Positions 38,844 to 47,427 of a stretch of 64,000 nucleotides of DNA are shown piece after piece. Origin of the DNA: Cupriavidus sp. D384 (lineage in GTDB: Bacteria; Pseudomonadota; Gammaproteobacteria; Burkholderiales; Burkholderiaceae). The stretch spans positions 32,692 through 96,691 of the forward strand of contig NZ_BBQI01000004.1 in the NCBI RefSeq assembly GCF_001652915.1. The letters are read 5' to 3'. The notes under the pieces were generated by a model. The model was not told where the DNA came from, did not search any database, and saw only the letters and a list, made by a program, of their open reading frames with translations. Numbering within the stretch: the first letter of the stretch is position 1; each line of letters starts with the position of its first letter. The position numbers and the translations under genes were made by a program.

Positions 38844-40270
38844 ACGTGGAAGAAGAGGAACGTCATCACCAGGAACAGCGGCACCAGCACGGCGCAGGAC
38901 CACGCCATGTAGCCGAAAAAGCTCGGCATGCGCACGCCACGGCTTTCGGCAATCGCCTTGACCATCAGGTTGGGCGCATTGCCGATATAGGTATTGGCGC
39001 CCATGAACACGGCACCGGCCGAAATGGCGGCCAGTGTCGAGGCATCGCGCGTCATGAGCGTGGCGGCGTCACCGCCCGCGGTGTTGAAGAACACCAGGTA
39101 GGTCGGCGCGTTATCAAGAAATGACGACAGGATGCCGGTGGCCCAGAAGTACATGCTGTCGATCGGCTGACCGTTGCCGTCGCTGACCGTCCGGATCACA
39201 CCCGCGAACGCGCCATCGGTGCCAGCCTTGAGCATGGCGATGACCGGAATGATCGTCAGGAAGATGCCGGCGAACAGCTTGCCAACTTCGAGCATCGGCT
39301 CCCAGTTGAACTCGTTGCCATTGCGCGCGGCATTCGGGGTCGCCAGCAGCGACACCAGGGTCACCCCGATGAGCAGCCCATCGCGCACCAGGGCTGGCAG
39401 CGGCACCTCCGTCCCCATCACGTCGAATGCGATGCCCGGTTTCCACAGCCCGCTCATCAGCACCAGGCCAACCACGGCTGCCAGCAGCACGAAATTGACC
39501 TTGCCTTCGAGGCGGATCCCCACCGAGTCCGGCGTGGGGTCCTGCGCCTGCGGCAGCTCTTCCTCGCGCTTGAGAAAGTAGTACCGGTCGATGGCGTAGA
39601 ACAGCGCCAGCAGTACCACCCAGATAAAGATCGTCTCGGGCAGGATGTTGCGCAGGGTCCAGGTGAACTCCACGCCCTTGAGGAAGCCCAGGAACAGCGG
39701 CGGATCGCCCAGCGGCGTCAGCGCGCCGCCGGCATTGGCAACCAGGAAGATGAAGAACACCACCACATGGGCCACATGGCGCCGGTTGTCATTGGCGCGC
39801 AGCAGCGGCCGGATCAGCAGCATCGCGGCACCCGTGGTGCCCATCAGGCTGGCGAGCACCGTGCCCAGTGCCAGGATGCCGGTATTCAGCCTTGGCGTGG
39901 CGTGCAGGTTGCCGCGCACGCAGATACCGCCCGCCACCACGTAGAGGGCCGTCAGCAGGACGATGAACGGGATGTATTCTGCCAGCAGCGCGTGCACCGT
40001 GTTGGCGACGGCAGCGTGCCAGCCGAACTGCGCGGCGAACGGCACCAGGAACAGCGCCGCCCAGGCCGCGGCAATCTTGCCATAGTGGTGATGCCAGAAT
40101 TTCGGCGCGATCAGCGGAAACAGCGCGATCGACAGCAGGATGCCGGCAAACGGCAGGCCCCACACGGGAGACAGCGCGGCCCCGTCGACATCGGCCGCAA
40201 AGGCCACGGCTGGCGACAGCAACAGCGTGGCGAGCAAATATTGGGGAATCAGCGTGGCAACACGGCGCAT
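38840..40270 (-). CDS. NhaD-like sodium:proton antiporter / citrate-transporter-like carrier
   Basis: The chosen ATG gives 476 residues with an N-terminal signal-like segment ending AFAA and about 11 further hydrophobic segments. Conserved polar motifs inside membrane segments include NAGGALTPLGDPPLFLGFL and SSFLDNAPTYLVFFN, typical of the ion transporter superfamily group that includes NhaD and CitMHS-like carriers. Annotations of this family vary between Na+/H+ antiporter and organic-acid carrier. Coupling to a hydroxyacid dehydrogenase gene leaves room for an organic-acid substrate. Confidence 0.88.
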   Translation of the reverse strand: MRRVATLIPQYLLATLLLSPAVAFAADVDGAALSPVWGLPFAGILLSIALFPLIAPKFWHHHYGKIAAAWAALFLVPFAAQFGWHAAVANTVHALLAEYIPFIVLLTALYVVAGGICVRGNLHATPRLNTGILALGTVLASLMGTTGAAMLLIRPLLRANDNRRHVAHVVVFFIFLVANAGGALTPLGDPPLFLGFLKGVEFTWTLRNILPETIFIWVVLLALFYAIDRYYFLKREEELPQAQDPTPDSVGIRLEGKVNFVLLAAVVGLVLMSGLWKPGIAFDVMGTEVPLPALVRDGLLIGVTLVSLLATPNAARNGNEFNWEPMLEVGKLFAGIFLTIIPVIAMLKAGTDGAFAGVIRTVSDGNGQPIDSMYFWATGILSSFLDNAPTYLVFFNTAGGDAATLMTRDASTLAAISAGAVFMGANTYIGNAPNLMVKAIAESRGVRMPSFFGYMAWSCAVLVPLFLVMTFLFFHV

Positions 40271-40474
40271 CAGACAGCAATCTCCTTCATCGCAACACAC
40301 GCCCAGGCGCGTGCTAGGCACGGACCGGCGGTGAGACAGACGACAAGGCGCACGCGTCCGGAGTGGTTACCAGGGCGGTGGGACGGCAGCACGCAGCGAA
40401 GGGCCCAGTGTAAAGCAAACCCTTTTGAGAATGGTCTGAAAGTGCCTCAATACGCGCGCCGCAGCGCGCGCCGG

Positions 40475-41161
40475 TCATTGCTGATCGACCAGAATCACGT
40501 GAACCCGATACGGACCATGGGCGCCCAGCACGATGGTCTGCTCGATATCGCCCGTGCGCGACGGCCCGCTGATGATGTTGGTGGCGCGCGGCAGCTGACC
40601 ATGTTCGGCACGCATGCGCGCGAACGCCTCTTCCAGATTGGCGACGATGCGCGACACCGGCACCACGGCGATATGGGTTTCCGGCAGCAGCGCGGCCGAT
40701 GCAAAGGTATCGGGGCCCGACAGCAGCATCAGCGAACCGGTCTCGGCGATCGCCACGAAACAGCCGGTGATGCCGACCAGGTCGCCATGCTCGCGATCCG
40801 CCTGCGGTTCGCGAACCGGCGGGCGGCATTCCACCTCCAGGCCCTGCGCAGCCCACGGCAGTTCGCCCAGGCTGGTCCAGGCCACGGCACGGCGCGTCAG
40901 TTTCAGACCATCCAGATAATGCAGCACGGCGCCAGGCACGTCGGCCAGCGTGGCAACGCGGTCTACCGTCGAGGCCATCTTCTGCGCCTGCACGCCGAAT
41001 GCGGCGGCGCGGTCTTCGGCCACCTCGGGTTGCGGCCCTTGCGGATGGCGCGTCAGGTAGTCGGCCACGGCGTCGCGCTCGCCCTGCGTCACTGCCGCCC
41101 CCCTGCCCTGGGCGGCACGAATGCGGGCGAAGATGCGGTCACGGGCGGCGTTCGTTTCCAT
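40475..41161 (-). CDS. lutC: LutC/YkgG (LUD domain) family protein
   Basis: LutC is the third component of the LutABC iron-sulfur L-lactate dehydrogenase complex. The protein has 228 residues; the LUD domain core GITGCFVAIAETGSLMLLSGPDTFASAALLPETHIAVV and the C-terminal ISGPSRTGDIEQTIVLGAHGP are diagnostic. No lutA or lutB lies beside it in the window, which is unusual. It may act with partners elsewhere or have another role. It follows pncB by about 70 bases on the same strand. Confidence 0.9.
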   Translation of the reverse strand: METNAARDRIFARIRAAQGRGAAVTQGERDAVADYLTRHPQGPQPEVAEDRAAAFGVQAQKMASTVDRVATLADVPGAVLHYLDGLKLTRRAVAWTSLGELPWAAQGLEVECRPPVREPQADREHGDLVGITGCFVAIAETGSLMLLSGPDTFASAALLPETHIAVVPVSRIVANLEEAFARMRAEHGQLPRATNIISGPSRTGDIEQTIVLGAHGPYRVHVILVDQQ

Positions 41162-41230
41162 GGTAGGGGCCTGAAGGGTTGCGGGGCTTGCCGATTATAA
41201 GAAAACGGCGATGACCGTGGATGAATCCGG

Positions 41231-42409
41231 TTAAGCGGATGCCTGAACTTCGAACACCTGCCGCAGGTAAGCCAGGTAGCCCGGATCGTCGCACATGGTC
41301 TTTTCAGGCGTGTCCGACAGCTTGGCAACCGGCTGGCCGTTGCAGCGGACCATCTTGATGACGATCTGCAGCGGCGTGTAGCCAAGGTCGTTGGTCAGGT
41401 TCGTGCCCACGCCAAAGGCCAGCTTGCAGCGGCCGTGGAAGCGTTCGTAGAGCTCGATCACCTTCGGAATGTTCAGCGCGTCGCTGAAGATCAGCGTCTT
41501 GCCGCGCGGATCGACGCGGTTGGCGGCGTAGTGCGCGATCATGCGTTCGCCCCACTCGAACGGGTCGCCCGAGTCGTGCCGCACGCCATCGAACAGCTTG
41601 CAGAAGAACAGGTCGAAGTCGCGCAGGAACGCGTCGAAGCCATAGGTATCCGACAGCGCGATGCCCAGGTCGCCACGATATTCGCGCGCCCAGTTCTCCA
41701 GTGCATAGACCTGCGAATCGCGCAGGCGCGGCCCCAGCGCCTGGCACGCCTGCAGGTATTCATGCGCCATCGTGCCCAGCGGCGTCATGTTGTGCATCCG
41801 CGCGAAGTGGACATTGCTGGTGCCGGCCAGTTGCGGCCCCAGGATGTCGCGCATCGACAGCAGCACCTCTTCCTGCCAGTCGCGCGAGAAACGCCGGCGG
41901 GTGCCGTAGTCCGCGATCACGCAGTCCTGGTATTTCGACGACTTCAGCAGGGCCAGCTTGGCCTCCAGCCGGCGTCGCCCTTCGTCCAGATCGGCCTGCG
42001 GCTGCGTCCGGCGGAAGTACACCTCGTTGACGATGGCCAGCAGCGGGATCTCGAACAGGATGGTATGGAGCCACGGCCCGCGGATCGTGATGTCGATCTC
42101 GCCATTGCCCTGCGCCGACGGCTGGACGACCACGTACTTCTGGTTCAGGTGGAACAGCTCGAGGAAGTCGACGAAATCGCTCTTGATGAAGCGCATGCCG
42201 CGCAGATAGGACAGTTCGTCGTCGGAAAAGCGCAGTTCGCAGAGCTGGCGGATCTCGTCGCGGATCTCGTCGACATATGGCGTCAGGTCGACGCCGGCAT
42301 TGCGGCACTTGAAGCGGTATTCGACTTCGGCCTGCGGAAAGTGGTGCAGCACCACCTGCATCATCGTGAACTTGTACAGGTCGGTGTCGAGCAGGGAACG
42401 GATGATCAT
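41231..42409 (-). CDS. pncB: nicotinate phosphoribosyltransferase
   Basis: PncB converts nicotinate and PRPP to nicotinate mononucleotide in NAD salvage. The protein has 392 residues: [25 protein letters not shown] is the family N-terminus, with [17 protein letters not shown] around the regulatory His region, [18 protein letters not shown] and [10 protein letters not shown]. The ATG opens directly on the conserved sequence. It has the same orientation as lutC downstream and the secreted-protein gene upstream. Confidence 0.97.
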   Translation of the reverse strand: MIIRSLLDTDLYKFTMMQVVLHHFPQAEVEYRFKCRNAGVDLTPYVDEIRDEIRQLCELRFSDDELSYLRGMRFIKSDFVDFLELFHLNQKYVVVQPSAQGNGEIDITIRGPWLHTILFEIPLLAIVNEVYFRRTQPQADLDEGRRRLEAKLALLKSSKYQDCVIADYGTRRRFSRDWQEEVLLSMRDILGPQLAGTSNVHFARMHNMTPLGTMAHEYLQACQALGPRLRDSQVYALENWAREYRGDLGIALSDTYGFDAFLRDFDLFFCKLFDGVRHDSGDPFEWGERMIAHYAANRVDPRGKTLIFSDALNIPKVIELYERFHGRCKLAFGVGTNLTNDLGYTPLQIVIKMVRCNGQPVAKLSDTPEKTMCDDPGYLAYLRQVFEVQASA

Positions 42410-42501
42410 AGCGAAGCCAAGGCCTGGGGCGCGGCGAAGTCAGGCCATCATGCTAACCGAAAGTCACGCTCGGCATAGGGATGGCCGGCCCTTGCGCGGG
42501 G

Positions 42502-43050
42502 TCAGCCGCCGTCAAGCCCGCGCAGCGCCGGCGACGTCTGGCGGGCAGGCCGCTTCGACTGCAGGCACCACAGCTGCTGCCCCTGGTCGCCCTGACAGGT
42601 GACCAGCGTGGCCTGGGGGCGCGGCACGGCCGCCGGCAACGGATCGGCAAAATTGGCGGATGCCACCATGATGCGTTCCTGGTAGACCGGCTGCCCCGCC
42701 CGGTCGAAGCGCAGGACCTGTATCAGGGTATCCGGCGAAGGCTGCAGATCCTTGCTGCACGGCAGGAATCCGTCACGGTTGCAGTTCGCCATCGCCATCC
42801 CCGCCGGGGTCCGGATCACGCTGAAGCTGTCCCAATCGAAGGCGGTCAGCGCGGACAGGGCCACGGGCTGGTCGGTACGCGCGCGCCACGCCACCAGGCG
42901 GGACACCACGCTGTCGGCCATTTCGCCCTGGCGCGGCTGGGCGGGCTGGGCAGCCGCCCCGGCGCCCAGGATGGCGCAACACAGCACCGCGGCGCTGGTC
43001 AAACCGACCGTCCGACTCCCCCTTCGGCACCCCATCAGGCTGGCTGGCAT
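42502..43050 (-). CDS. secreted protein with four cysteines, unknown function
   Basis: I do not recognise this protein. From the chosen ATG it has 182 residues: a basic N-terminus, a hydrophobic core (VGLTSAAVLCCAILGAGAAA) and a likely cleavage near AAAQ, so export to the periplasm is expected. An in-core Cys could also suggest a lipoprotein, but the lipobox is poor. The mature part has four Cys in two close pairs (NCNRDGFLPC and TCQGDQGQQLWC), suggesting two disulfides, and a Pro/Arg-rich tail. A GAAGGGAC ribosome site is placed slightly far upstream. Codon use resembles the neighbours. Confidence 0.72.
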   Translation of the reverse strand: MPASLMGCRRGSRTVGLTSAAVLCCAILGAGAAAQPAQPRQGEMADSVVSRLVAWRARTDQPVALSALTAFDWDSFSVIRTPAGMAMANCNRDGFLPCSKDLQPSPDTLIQVLRFDRAGQPVYQERIMVASANFADPLPAAVPRPQATLVTCQGDQGQQLWCLQSKRPARQTSPALRGLDGG

Positions 43051-43490
43051 GAGCAAGTCCCTTCGCAAGATTGCTGTCGATCAACGCGTGCGCAAGGCAC
43101 GGAAACGGAATGTAAAGGGCCGGCGGGGGCACCCGCGGGCCTGAAAAGCCACGCATGACACAGGGGAATAGTAGTCCGGGAGCTTGCCGCGCGGACGCCG
43201 ATCGGCCCGGAATCTGGCGCCAGAAGCCACTTCGGGGCCAATTTCGCACCAAAAGTACATAAAGAAATAAGAAAACTATCTGACCCGGCTATATAGACTC
43301 ACTATCCTTGCGAGAAGGCTCAGCTACAATATCGGTCTTTGAAAGGCCTCGGCCCTCGCTCGCCCCAAGTTATCCCGATTGACACGCGCGGTGTTTGGCG
43401 CGTAACGGGCAACTCGCAAGAGCGACCGGCAAGAATCCGGCCTTGGACAATATCCCCCATCGAAGACCGATCCGTTTTTCTGGAACCGAA
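43051..43490. other. intergenic region upstream of fdxA
   Basis: No gene is seen. The stretch 43253-43335 is strikingly A/T-rich for this genome and contains TATATAG (43290-43296) and TACAAT (43325-43330), either of which could be a -10 for fdxA; neither has a good -35. The rest is GC-rich leader. A longer in-frame reading of fdxA begins here but is not used. Confidence 0.45.
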
Positions 43491-43814
43491 ATGACTCACG
43501 TTGTCACCGAAGCCTGCATCCGTTGCCGTTACACCGACTGCGTTGATGTGTGTCCGGTCGATTGTTTCCGCGAAGGCCCGAACTTCCTGGCCATCGATCC
43601 CGACGAATGCATCGACTGCGCCGTGTGCGTGGCCGAGTGCCCGGTGAACGCGATTTACGCCGAGGAAGATGTGCCCGGCGACCAGCAGCAGTTCATTGAC
43701 CTGAACGCCGAGCTGGCCCGCAACTGGCCGTCCATCACCAAGACCAAGGCCCCGCTGGCCGAGGCCGAGGAATGGAAGGACGCCACCGACAAGCTGCAAT
43801 ACCTGCAGCGCTAA
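43491..43814 (+). CDS. fdxA: seven-iron ferredoxin FdxA
   Basis: FdxA is a cytoplasmic electron carrier with one 3Fe-4S and one 4Fe-4S cluster. The protein has 107 residues. Cluster ligands are in [18 protein letters not shown] (residues 9-26) and [15 protein letters not shown]; a C-terminal acidic extension is typical of this type. The ATG opens on the invariant [11 protein letters not shown] ferredoxin-NADP reductase gene lies downstream on the same strand and is a plausible partner. Confidence 0.97.
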   Translation: MTHVVTEACIRCRYTDCVDVCPVDCFREGPNFLAIDPDECIDCAVCVAECPVNAIYAEEDVPGDQQQFIDLNAELARNWPSITKTKAPLAEAEEWKDATDKLQYLQR

Positions 43815-43953
43815 GACAAGACTGACGCAACGGGCACGCGAATCCCTGCCGGCGGCACGCCGGATTTGCCTGCCCAGCGTCGCAGAAAGCCGTCCCCACG
43901 CGCTTTCCCGTAATACCGGGCACCTGCCGTGCCCACAACGTATCAGGACGAAT

Positions 43954-45057
43954 ATGGACTTGAGCATTCCAAATCCCGTGGCCGACGCGACCCAGCAGGC
44001 TGGCGGCAACAACGGCGGCCAGCCGCTGGAAATCGACGCGCTGATCGTTGGCGCGGGCCCCGTTGGCCTGTTCCAGGTGTTCGAACTCGGCCTGCTCGAA
44101 ATCAAGGCGCACGTGATCGACTCGCTCAAGGTAGTGGGCGGCCAGTGCGTGGAGCTGTATCCGGACAAGCCGATCTACGACATCCCGGCCGTGCCCATCT
44201 GCACGGGCCAGGAACTGACCGACAACCTGCTCAAGCAGATCGAGCCGTTCTCGCCCACGTTCCACCTGGGCCAGGAAGTCAGCGTCGTCGAGCGCCGTGA
44301 AGACGGCCGCTTCTTCGTCGAGACGTCGCTCGGAACCCGCTTCATCACCAAGACCATCTTCATTGCCGCCGGTGTGGGCTCGTTCCAGCCGCGCACGGTC
44401 AAGGTGGAAGGCATCGACAAATTCGATGGCAAGCAGCTGTTCTACCGCGTGAAGGATCCGAGCCGCTTCCACGGCCGTAACCTGGTGATCGTGGGCGGCG
44501 GCGATTCGGCGCTGGACTGGGCGCTGGACCTCCATGGCAAGGCCGAGTCGATCGTGCTGATCCACCGCCGCGATGGCTTCCGCGCCGCCCCGGCGTCGGT
44601 CGCCAAGATGCGCGATCTGTGCGAACAGATGGAAATGCAATTCATGGTCGGCCAGATCGGCGGCTATGAAGAGAAGGATGGCGTGCTCACCGAGATCAAG
44701 GTGACCGGTGGCGACGGCGTGACCCGCCGCATGCCGCTGGACGATCTGCTGGTGTTCTTCGGCCTGTCGCCGAAGCTCGGCCCGATCGCCGAGTGGGGCC
44801 TGGACCTGGAGCGCAAGCAGATCAAGGTGGATACCGAGAAGTTCGAGACGAACATTCCGGGCATCTTCGCCGTGGGCGACATCAACACCTACCCGGGCAA
44901 GAAGAAGCTGATCCTGTCGGGCTTCCACGAAGCCGCGCTGGCTGCGTTCGGCGCAGCGCCGTACATCTTCCCGGACAAGAAGATCCACATGCAATACACG
45001 ACGACTTCGCCGAAGCTGCACAAGGTGCTGGGCGTCGAATCGCCGGTGTTCGATTGA
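43954..45057 (+). CDS. ferredoxin--NADP(+) reductase, thioredoxin-reductase-like type
   Basis: This flavoenzyme moves electrons between NADPH and ferredoxin. The protein has 367 residues. The FAD-binding [15 protein letters not shown] and the [17 protein letters not shown] motif are typical of TrxR-like FNRs, which lack the CxxC of thioredoxin reductase. The NADPH site is [16 protein letters not shown] and IHRRDGFRA, and [27 protein letters not shown] closes the FAD site. It is preceded by fdxA, with a gap of about 140 bases, and followed by a terminator. Confidence 0.95.
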   Translation: MDLSIPNPVADATQQAGGNNGGQPLEIDALIVGAGPVGLFQVFELGLLEIKAHVIDSLKVVGGQCVELYPDKPIYDIPAVPICTGQELTDNLLKQIEPFSPTFHLGQEVSVVERREDGRFFVETSLGTRFITKTIFIAAGVGSFQPRTVKVEGIDKFDGKQLFYRVKDPSRFHGRNLVIVGGGDSALDWALDLHGKAESIVLIHRRDGFRAAPASVAKMRDLCEQMEMQFMVGQIGGYEEKDGVLTEIKVTGGDGVTRRMPLDDLLVFFGLSPKLGPIAEWGLDLERKQIKVDTEKFETNIPGIFAVGDINTYPGKKKLILSGFHEAALAAFGAAPYIFPDKKIHMQYTTTSPKLHKVLGVESPVFD

Positions 45058-45075
45058 CCTGTCGAAGGCCAACGC

Positions 45076-45103
45076 AAAAAAATCGCCTCCGGGCGATTTT
45101 TTT
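45076..45103 (+). terminator. intrinsic terminator after the ferredoxin reductase gene
   Basis: A 12-bp perfect inverted repeat aaaaaaatcgcc / ggcgattttttt has a tccg loop. It has T runs in both orientations, so it could work from either side. Confidence 0.93.
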
Positions 45104-45105
45104 GT

Positions 45106-45133
45106 TTGCACAATTCAAAAAGCTGGCTATAAT
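45106..45133 (+). promoter_or_regulatory. upstream promoter (P1) before tRNA-Asn
   Basis: TTGCAC, a 16-base spacer and a perfect TATAAT. The -10 context (aagctggctataat) closely copies that of the second promoter 150 bases downstream. No gene lies between the two, so P1 gives a long tRNA precursor or marks a lost tRNA copy. Confidence 0.7.
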
Positions 45134-45254
45134 GCGGCCTCGCTGTTGAACACGGCAACGCAGCAAAAGGCGGAAACGCCCAGCGCTGGCCGGTTTCAAG
45201 GCGAACCAGAGTGACAACGACAACTTCTGACGAAAACAAAACGTTAAAAAGTTG

Positions 45255-45284
45255 TTGACGAAACGAAGAGAAGCTGGTTATAAT
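45255..45284 (+). promoter_or_regulatory. proximal promoter (P2) of tRNA-Asn
   Basis: TTGACG, an 18-base spacer and a perfect TATAAT, ending 15 bases before the first base of the tRNA. The region upstream is A-rich, as in UP elements of stable-RNA promoters. Confidence 0.85.
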
Positions 45285-45299
45285 TTCTTTCTCAGCTGT

Positions 45300-45375
45300 T
45301 CCCCGATAGCTCAGTCGGTAGAGCGCCGGACTGTTAATCCGTAGGTCCCTGGTTCGAGCCCAGGTCGGGGAGCCA
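45300..45375 (+). tRNA. tRNA-Asn (GTT anticodon)
   Basis: A 76-base cloverleaf: acceptor stem tccccga paired with tcgggga, D-arm with agctcagtcggtagagc, anticodon loop ctGTTaa, T-arm with ggttcgagcc, discriminator G and an encoded CCA. The GTT anticodon reads AAC and AAU. It is single copy here, with tandem promoters and its own terminator. Confidence 0.97.
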
Positions 45376-45389
45376 ACCGATAGAAGATG

Positions 45390-45424
45390 AAGGCCGATGC
45401 GAAAGCATCGGCCTTTTTCTTTTT
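45390..45424 (+). terminator. intrinsic terminator of tRNA-Asn
   Basis: An 11-bp perfect inverted repeat (aaggccgatgc / gcatcggcctt) with a gaaa tetraloop runs into a long T-rich tract, 14 bases after the tRNA CCA end. Confidence 0.93.
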
Positions 45425-45551
45425 CCGCCGCCGTACGCCGTCCTCGCCACCGTTCCGTGGCACACCATCCCCTCCCCGCACAAACGTTCCAGAAAGTCCT
45501 GGCCGATCTGGCTATGATGGACGGCCGCACATTCCGAACCAGGACCCCGCA

Positions 45552-46391
45552 GTGAGCCCCCAGAGCTGGATCGACCTCAAGCAGGATGCCGACACTGGCA
45601 TCGAGACGATTCGCGCCCATTTCGAAGGCCACGCGTACGATCCGCATTGGCACGACAGCTACCTGGTCGGCTACACGGAACAAGGCATCCAGCAATTCCA
45701 TTGCCGGCGCGAGGTCCAGCGCAGCGTGCCGGGCAAGGTCTTCACGCTCGAACCGGGTGAAATCCACGATGGTTACGCGGTGGCACCGGAGGGTTTTACC
45801 TATTCGATGCTCTATCTGGACGCACAGTGGATGGCGCGCGAGCTGCATGCCCTGTTCGAAGATGCACCCGCGCACTGCCAGCCCGCCTTCGCGCATACGC
45901 TGAGCGAGGACCCCCAACTGATCGAAGCAATCGGCCGCGCGTTCACGGTGCTGCAACAGCCCGAACTGCGCATCGTCCGACAGTCCGCGCTCGACACCCT
46001 GCTGGCGCAACTGACCTCCAATTTGCACTGGCGCACGCAGCGCGCCGTCGATCCGCGCCTGCCGCTGGCAGCCCAGCGCGCTCGCGATTACCTGCACGAC
46101 CATATGGACCAGGACATCGGCCTGGACGACCTGGCCGCCGCCAGCGGCGTGGATCGCTATCGGCTGACACGCGCGTTCAAGACCGCGTTCGGCATCGCGC
46201 CCCATGCCTATCTGGTACAGCTGCGACTGGCTCGCGCCCGTCATATGCTGGCACGCGGCGCCACGCCCGCCGACGTTGCCATGGCCCTTGGGTTCGCCGA
46301 CCAGAGCCATCTGGGCCGCTGGTTCCGGCGCGCCTATGGCCTGACCCCCGCGCACTACCGCAAGCGCTGCTCAAACCTTCCAGACGCATGA
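45552..46391 (+). CDS. AraC-family transcriptional regulator
   Basis: The protein has 279 residues from a GTG start preceded by an AGGA ribosome site; longer in-frame readings run back into the tRNA terminator and are rejected. The N-terminal half is an AraC-type cupin sensor domain (HWHDSYLVGYTEQGIQQF and LEPGEIHDGY). The C-terminal double helix-turn-helix includes IGLDDLAAASGVDRYRLTRAF and PADVAMALGFADQSHLGRWF. It lies directly upstream of a LysE exporter gene on the same strand, so it probably controls that gene in response to the exported metabolite; the ligand is unknown. Confidence 0.92.
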   Translation: MSPQSWIDLKQDADTGIETIRAHFEGHAYDPHWHDSYLVGYTEQGIQQFHCRREVQRSVPGKVFTLEPGEIHDGYAVAPEGFTYSMLYLDAQWMARELHALFEDAPAHCQPAFAHTLSEDPQLIEAIGRAFTVLQQPELRIVRQSALDTLLAQLTSNLHWRTQRAVDPRLPLAAQRARDYLHDHMDQDIGLDDLAAASGVDRYRLTRAFKTAFGIAPHAYLVQLRLARARHMLARGATPADVAMALGFADQSHLGRWFRRAYGLTPAHYRKRCSNLPDA

Positions 46392-46416
46392 GCCACACGG
46401 CCGCAACAATGGCCGC

Positions 46417-47076
46417 ATGAGCGATACCCTGCCCCTCCTCCCCTTCCTGATGTTCGCCCTCGTGGCGTCGATCACTCCTGGCCCCACCAACGTCATCGTG
46501 CTGAGCCACAGCGCACGCCGAGGCGTGGCGGCCACGCTTCCGATCATTATTGGAGGCTGCGGCGGCGCCGCGCTGCTGGTGCTGACGGTGGGCATCGGCG
46601 TGGGAGACGCCCTGGCAGCCCACCCGCTCCTGCAGCGTGCGATGGCCTGGACCGGCGTGTTGTGGCTGTCCTGGCTGGCCTGGCAGATCTGGCGCAGCCC
46701 GGCCACCCCCATTGCGACCGATAGGGCCGCGCACGCCGAACGCGCCGAACGCGCCGAACGCGCTGATCAGGCCGATTCACGCCACAGACCGCTTGGGCTC
46801 GCCGGTGCCGCAGGCCTGCAACTCGTGAATCCCAAGACATGGATGATGGCGCTGGCCGTGGTCAGCGTCTTTGCCGGTCACGGCAAAGACCAGACGCACC
46901 AGGTGATCCTGCTGTCACTGATCTTCTTTGTCGTCTCGCTACCCTGCATGGGAGCGTGGGCGGTTCTGGGAGCCGGGGCCGCGCGGTTCATCCGCTCGGC
47001 AGCGCAGATGAAGCGCTTCGAACGCCTCATGGCGCTGGTGTTGCTGGCCTCGGCCTGGGGCAGTCTGTTGCCTTGA
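46417..47076 (+). CDS. LysE/RhtB-family amino-acid exporter
   Basis: The protein has 219 residues and about six membrane segments. The N-terminal ITPGPTNVIVLSHSARRG is the LysE/RhtB signature, and LQLVNPKTWMMALAVVSVF is the conserved second half. The cytoplasmic loop carries a charged repeat, HAERAERAERADQAD, encoded by 9-bp units. It starts 25 bases after the AraC regulator gene. The family exports amino acids or their analogues; the substrate is not readable from sequence. Confidence 0.92.
   Translation: MSDTLPLLPFLMFALVASITPGPTNVIVLSHSARRGVAATLPIIIGGCGGAALLVLTVGIGVGDALAAHPLLQRAMAWTGVLWLSWLAWQIWRSPATPIATDRAAHAERAERAERADQADSRHRPLGLAGAAGLQLVNPKTWMMALAVVSVFAGHGKDQTHQVILLSLIFFVVSLPCMGAWAVLGAGAARFIRSAAQMKRFERLMALVLLASAWGSLLP
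46732..46767 (+). repeat. 9-bp tandem repeat inside the LysE-family gene
   Basis: Two perfect copies of cgcgccgaa (46741-46758) are flanked by one-mismatch cacgccgaa and by cgcgctgat. They encode (R/H)AE repeats in a cytoplasmic loop. The unit length and in-frame character match the repeats in uvrC and rne. Confidence 0.8.
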
Positions 47077-47427
47077 TGCAAATCCGCGGGAAAGGCGCAC
47101 TCACGCACATTTTCTGGGGTATAGTCTTGGATTGCCCTGAATAGCTTGACTCTCGTTCGGTATACCTGTAAAAGCTTACCGGCGTATTTCTTGCGCAATA
47201 TCCACGGAAACAGGTAGTCGCCAAGTTTTTACCTAGCTAGGAAAATTTGGCCCGTCACCCCTGACACAGGCAGTACGGATTTCGATCCGCAGCAGGTTCT
47301 AGGGGGCGCACCACGGCATTCGCCGCAGCGTGCGATACCACCGTCGCCGAAGGCTCCGGAGCCCGACGTGACACGTTTCCCTCCTATGAACCCACCGCCA
47401 CCTGGCGGTTATTCCTGAAGGACTGAA
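47077..47427 (+). other. rpsU leader and upstream region
   Basis: No gene is seen in these 350 bases. Inverted repeats are frequent: cggat/atccg with a ttcg loop (47276-47289), the palindrome ggctccggagcc (47352-47363) and accgcca/tggcggt (47394-47409), the last ending just before the GAAGGA ribosome site. A structured leader that could regulate S21 synthesis is inferred. I do not match it to a named RNA family. Confidence 0.5.
47146..47174 (+). promoter_or_regulatory. candidate rpsU promoter
   Basis: TTGACT, a 17-base spacer and TAAAAG (four of six -10 bases, preceded by TG). The palindromic site GTATAC (47160-47165) lies inside the spacer. If used, the leader is about 250 bases. Confidence 0.4.

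Noticed and set aside
43395..43490. In-frame extension upstream of fdxA
   Set aside because: FdxA proteins begin at [10 protein letters not shown]; the extension has no cluster ligands and is leader DNA.
45300..45375. tRNA-Asn as an integration site for a mobile element
   Set aside because: No integrase gene, no repeated tRNA 3' end and normal core genes follow, so there is no sign of an inserted element.
45387..45551. A 55-codon N-terminal extension of the AraC regulator
   Set aside because: It begins inside the tRNA-Asn terminator hairpin and encodes a poly-Phe/Pro/Arg stretch; the GTG with an AGGA site at 45552 is better supported.
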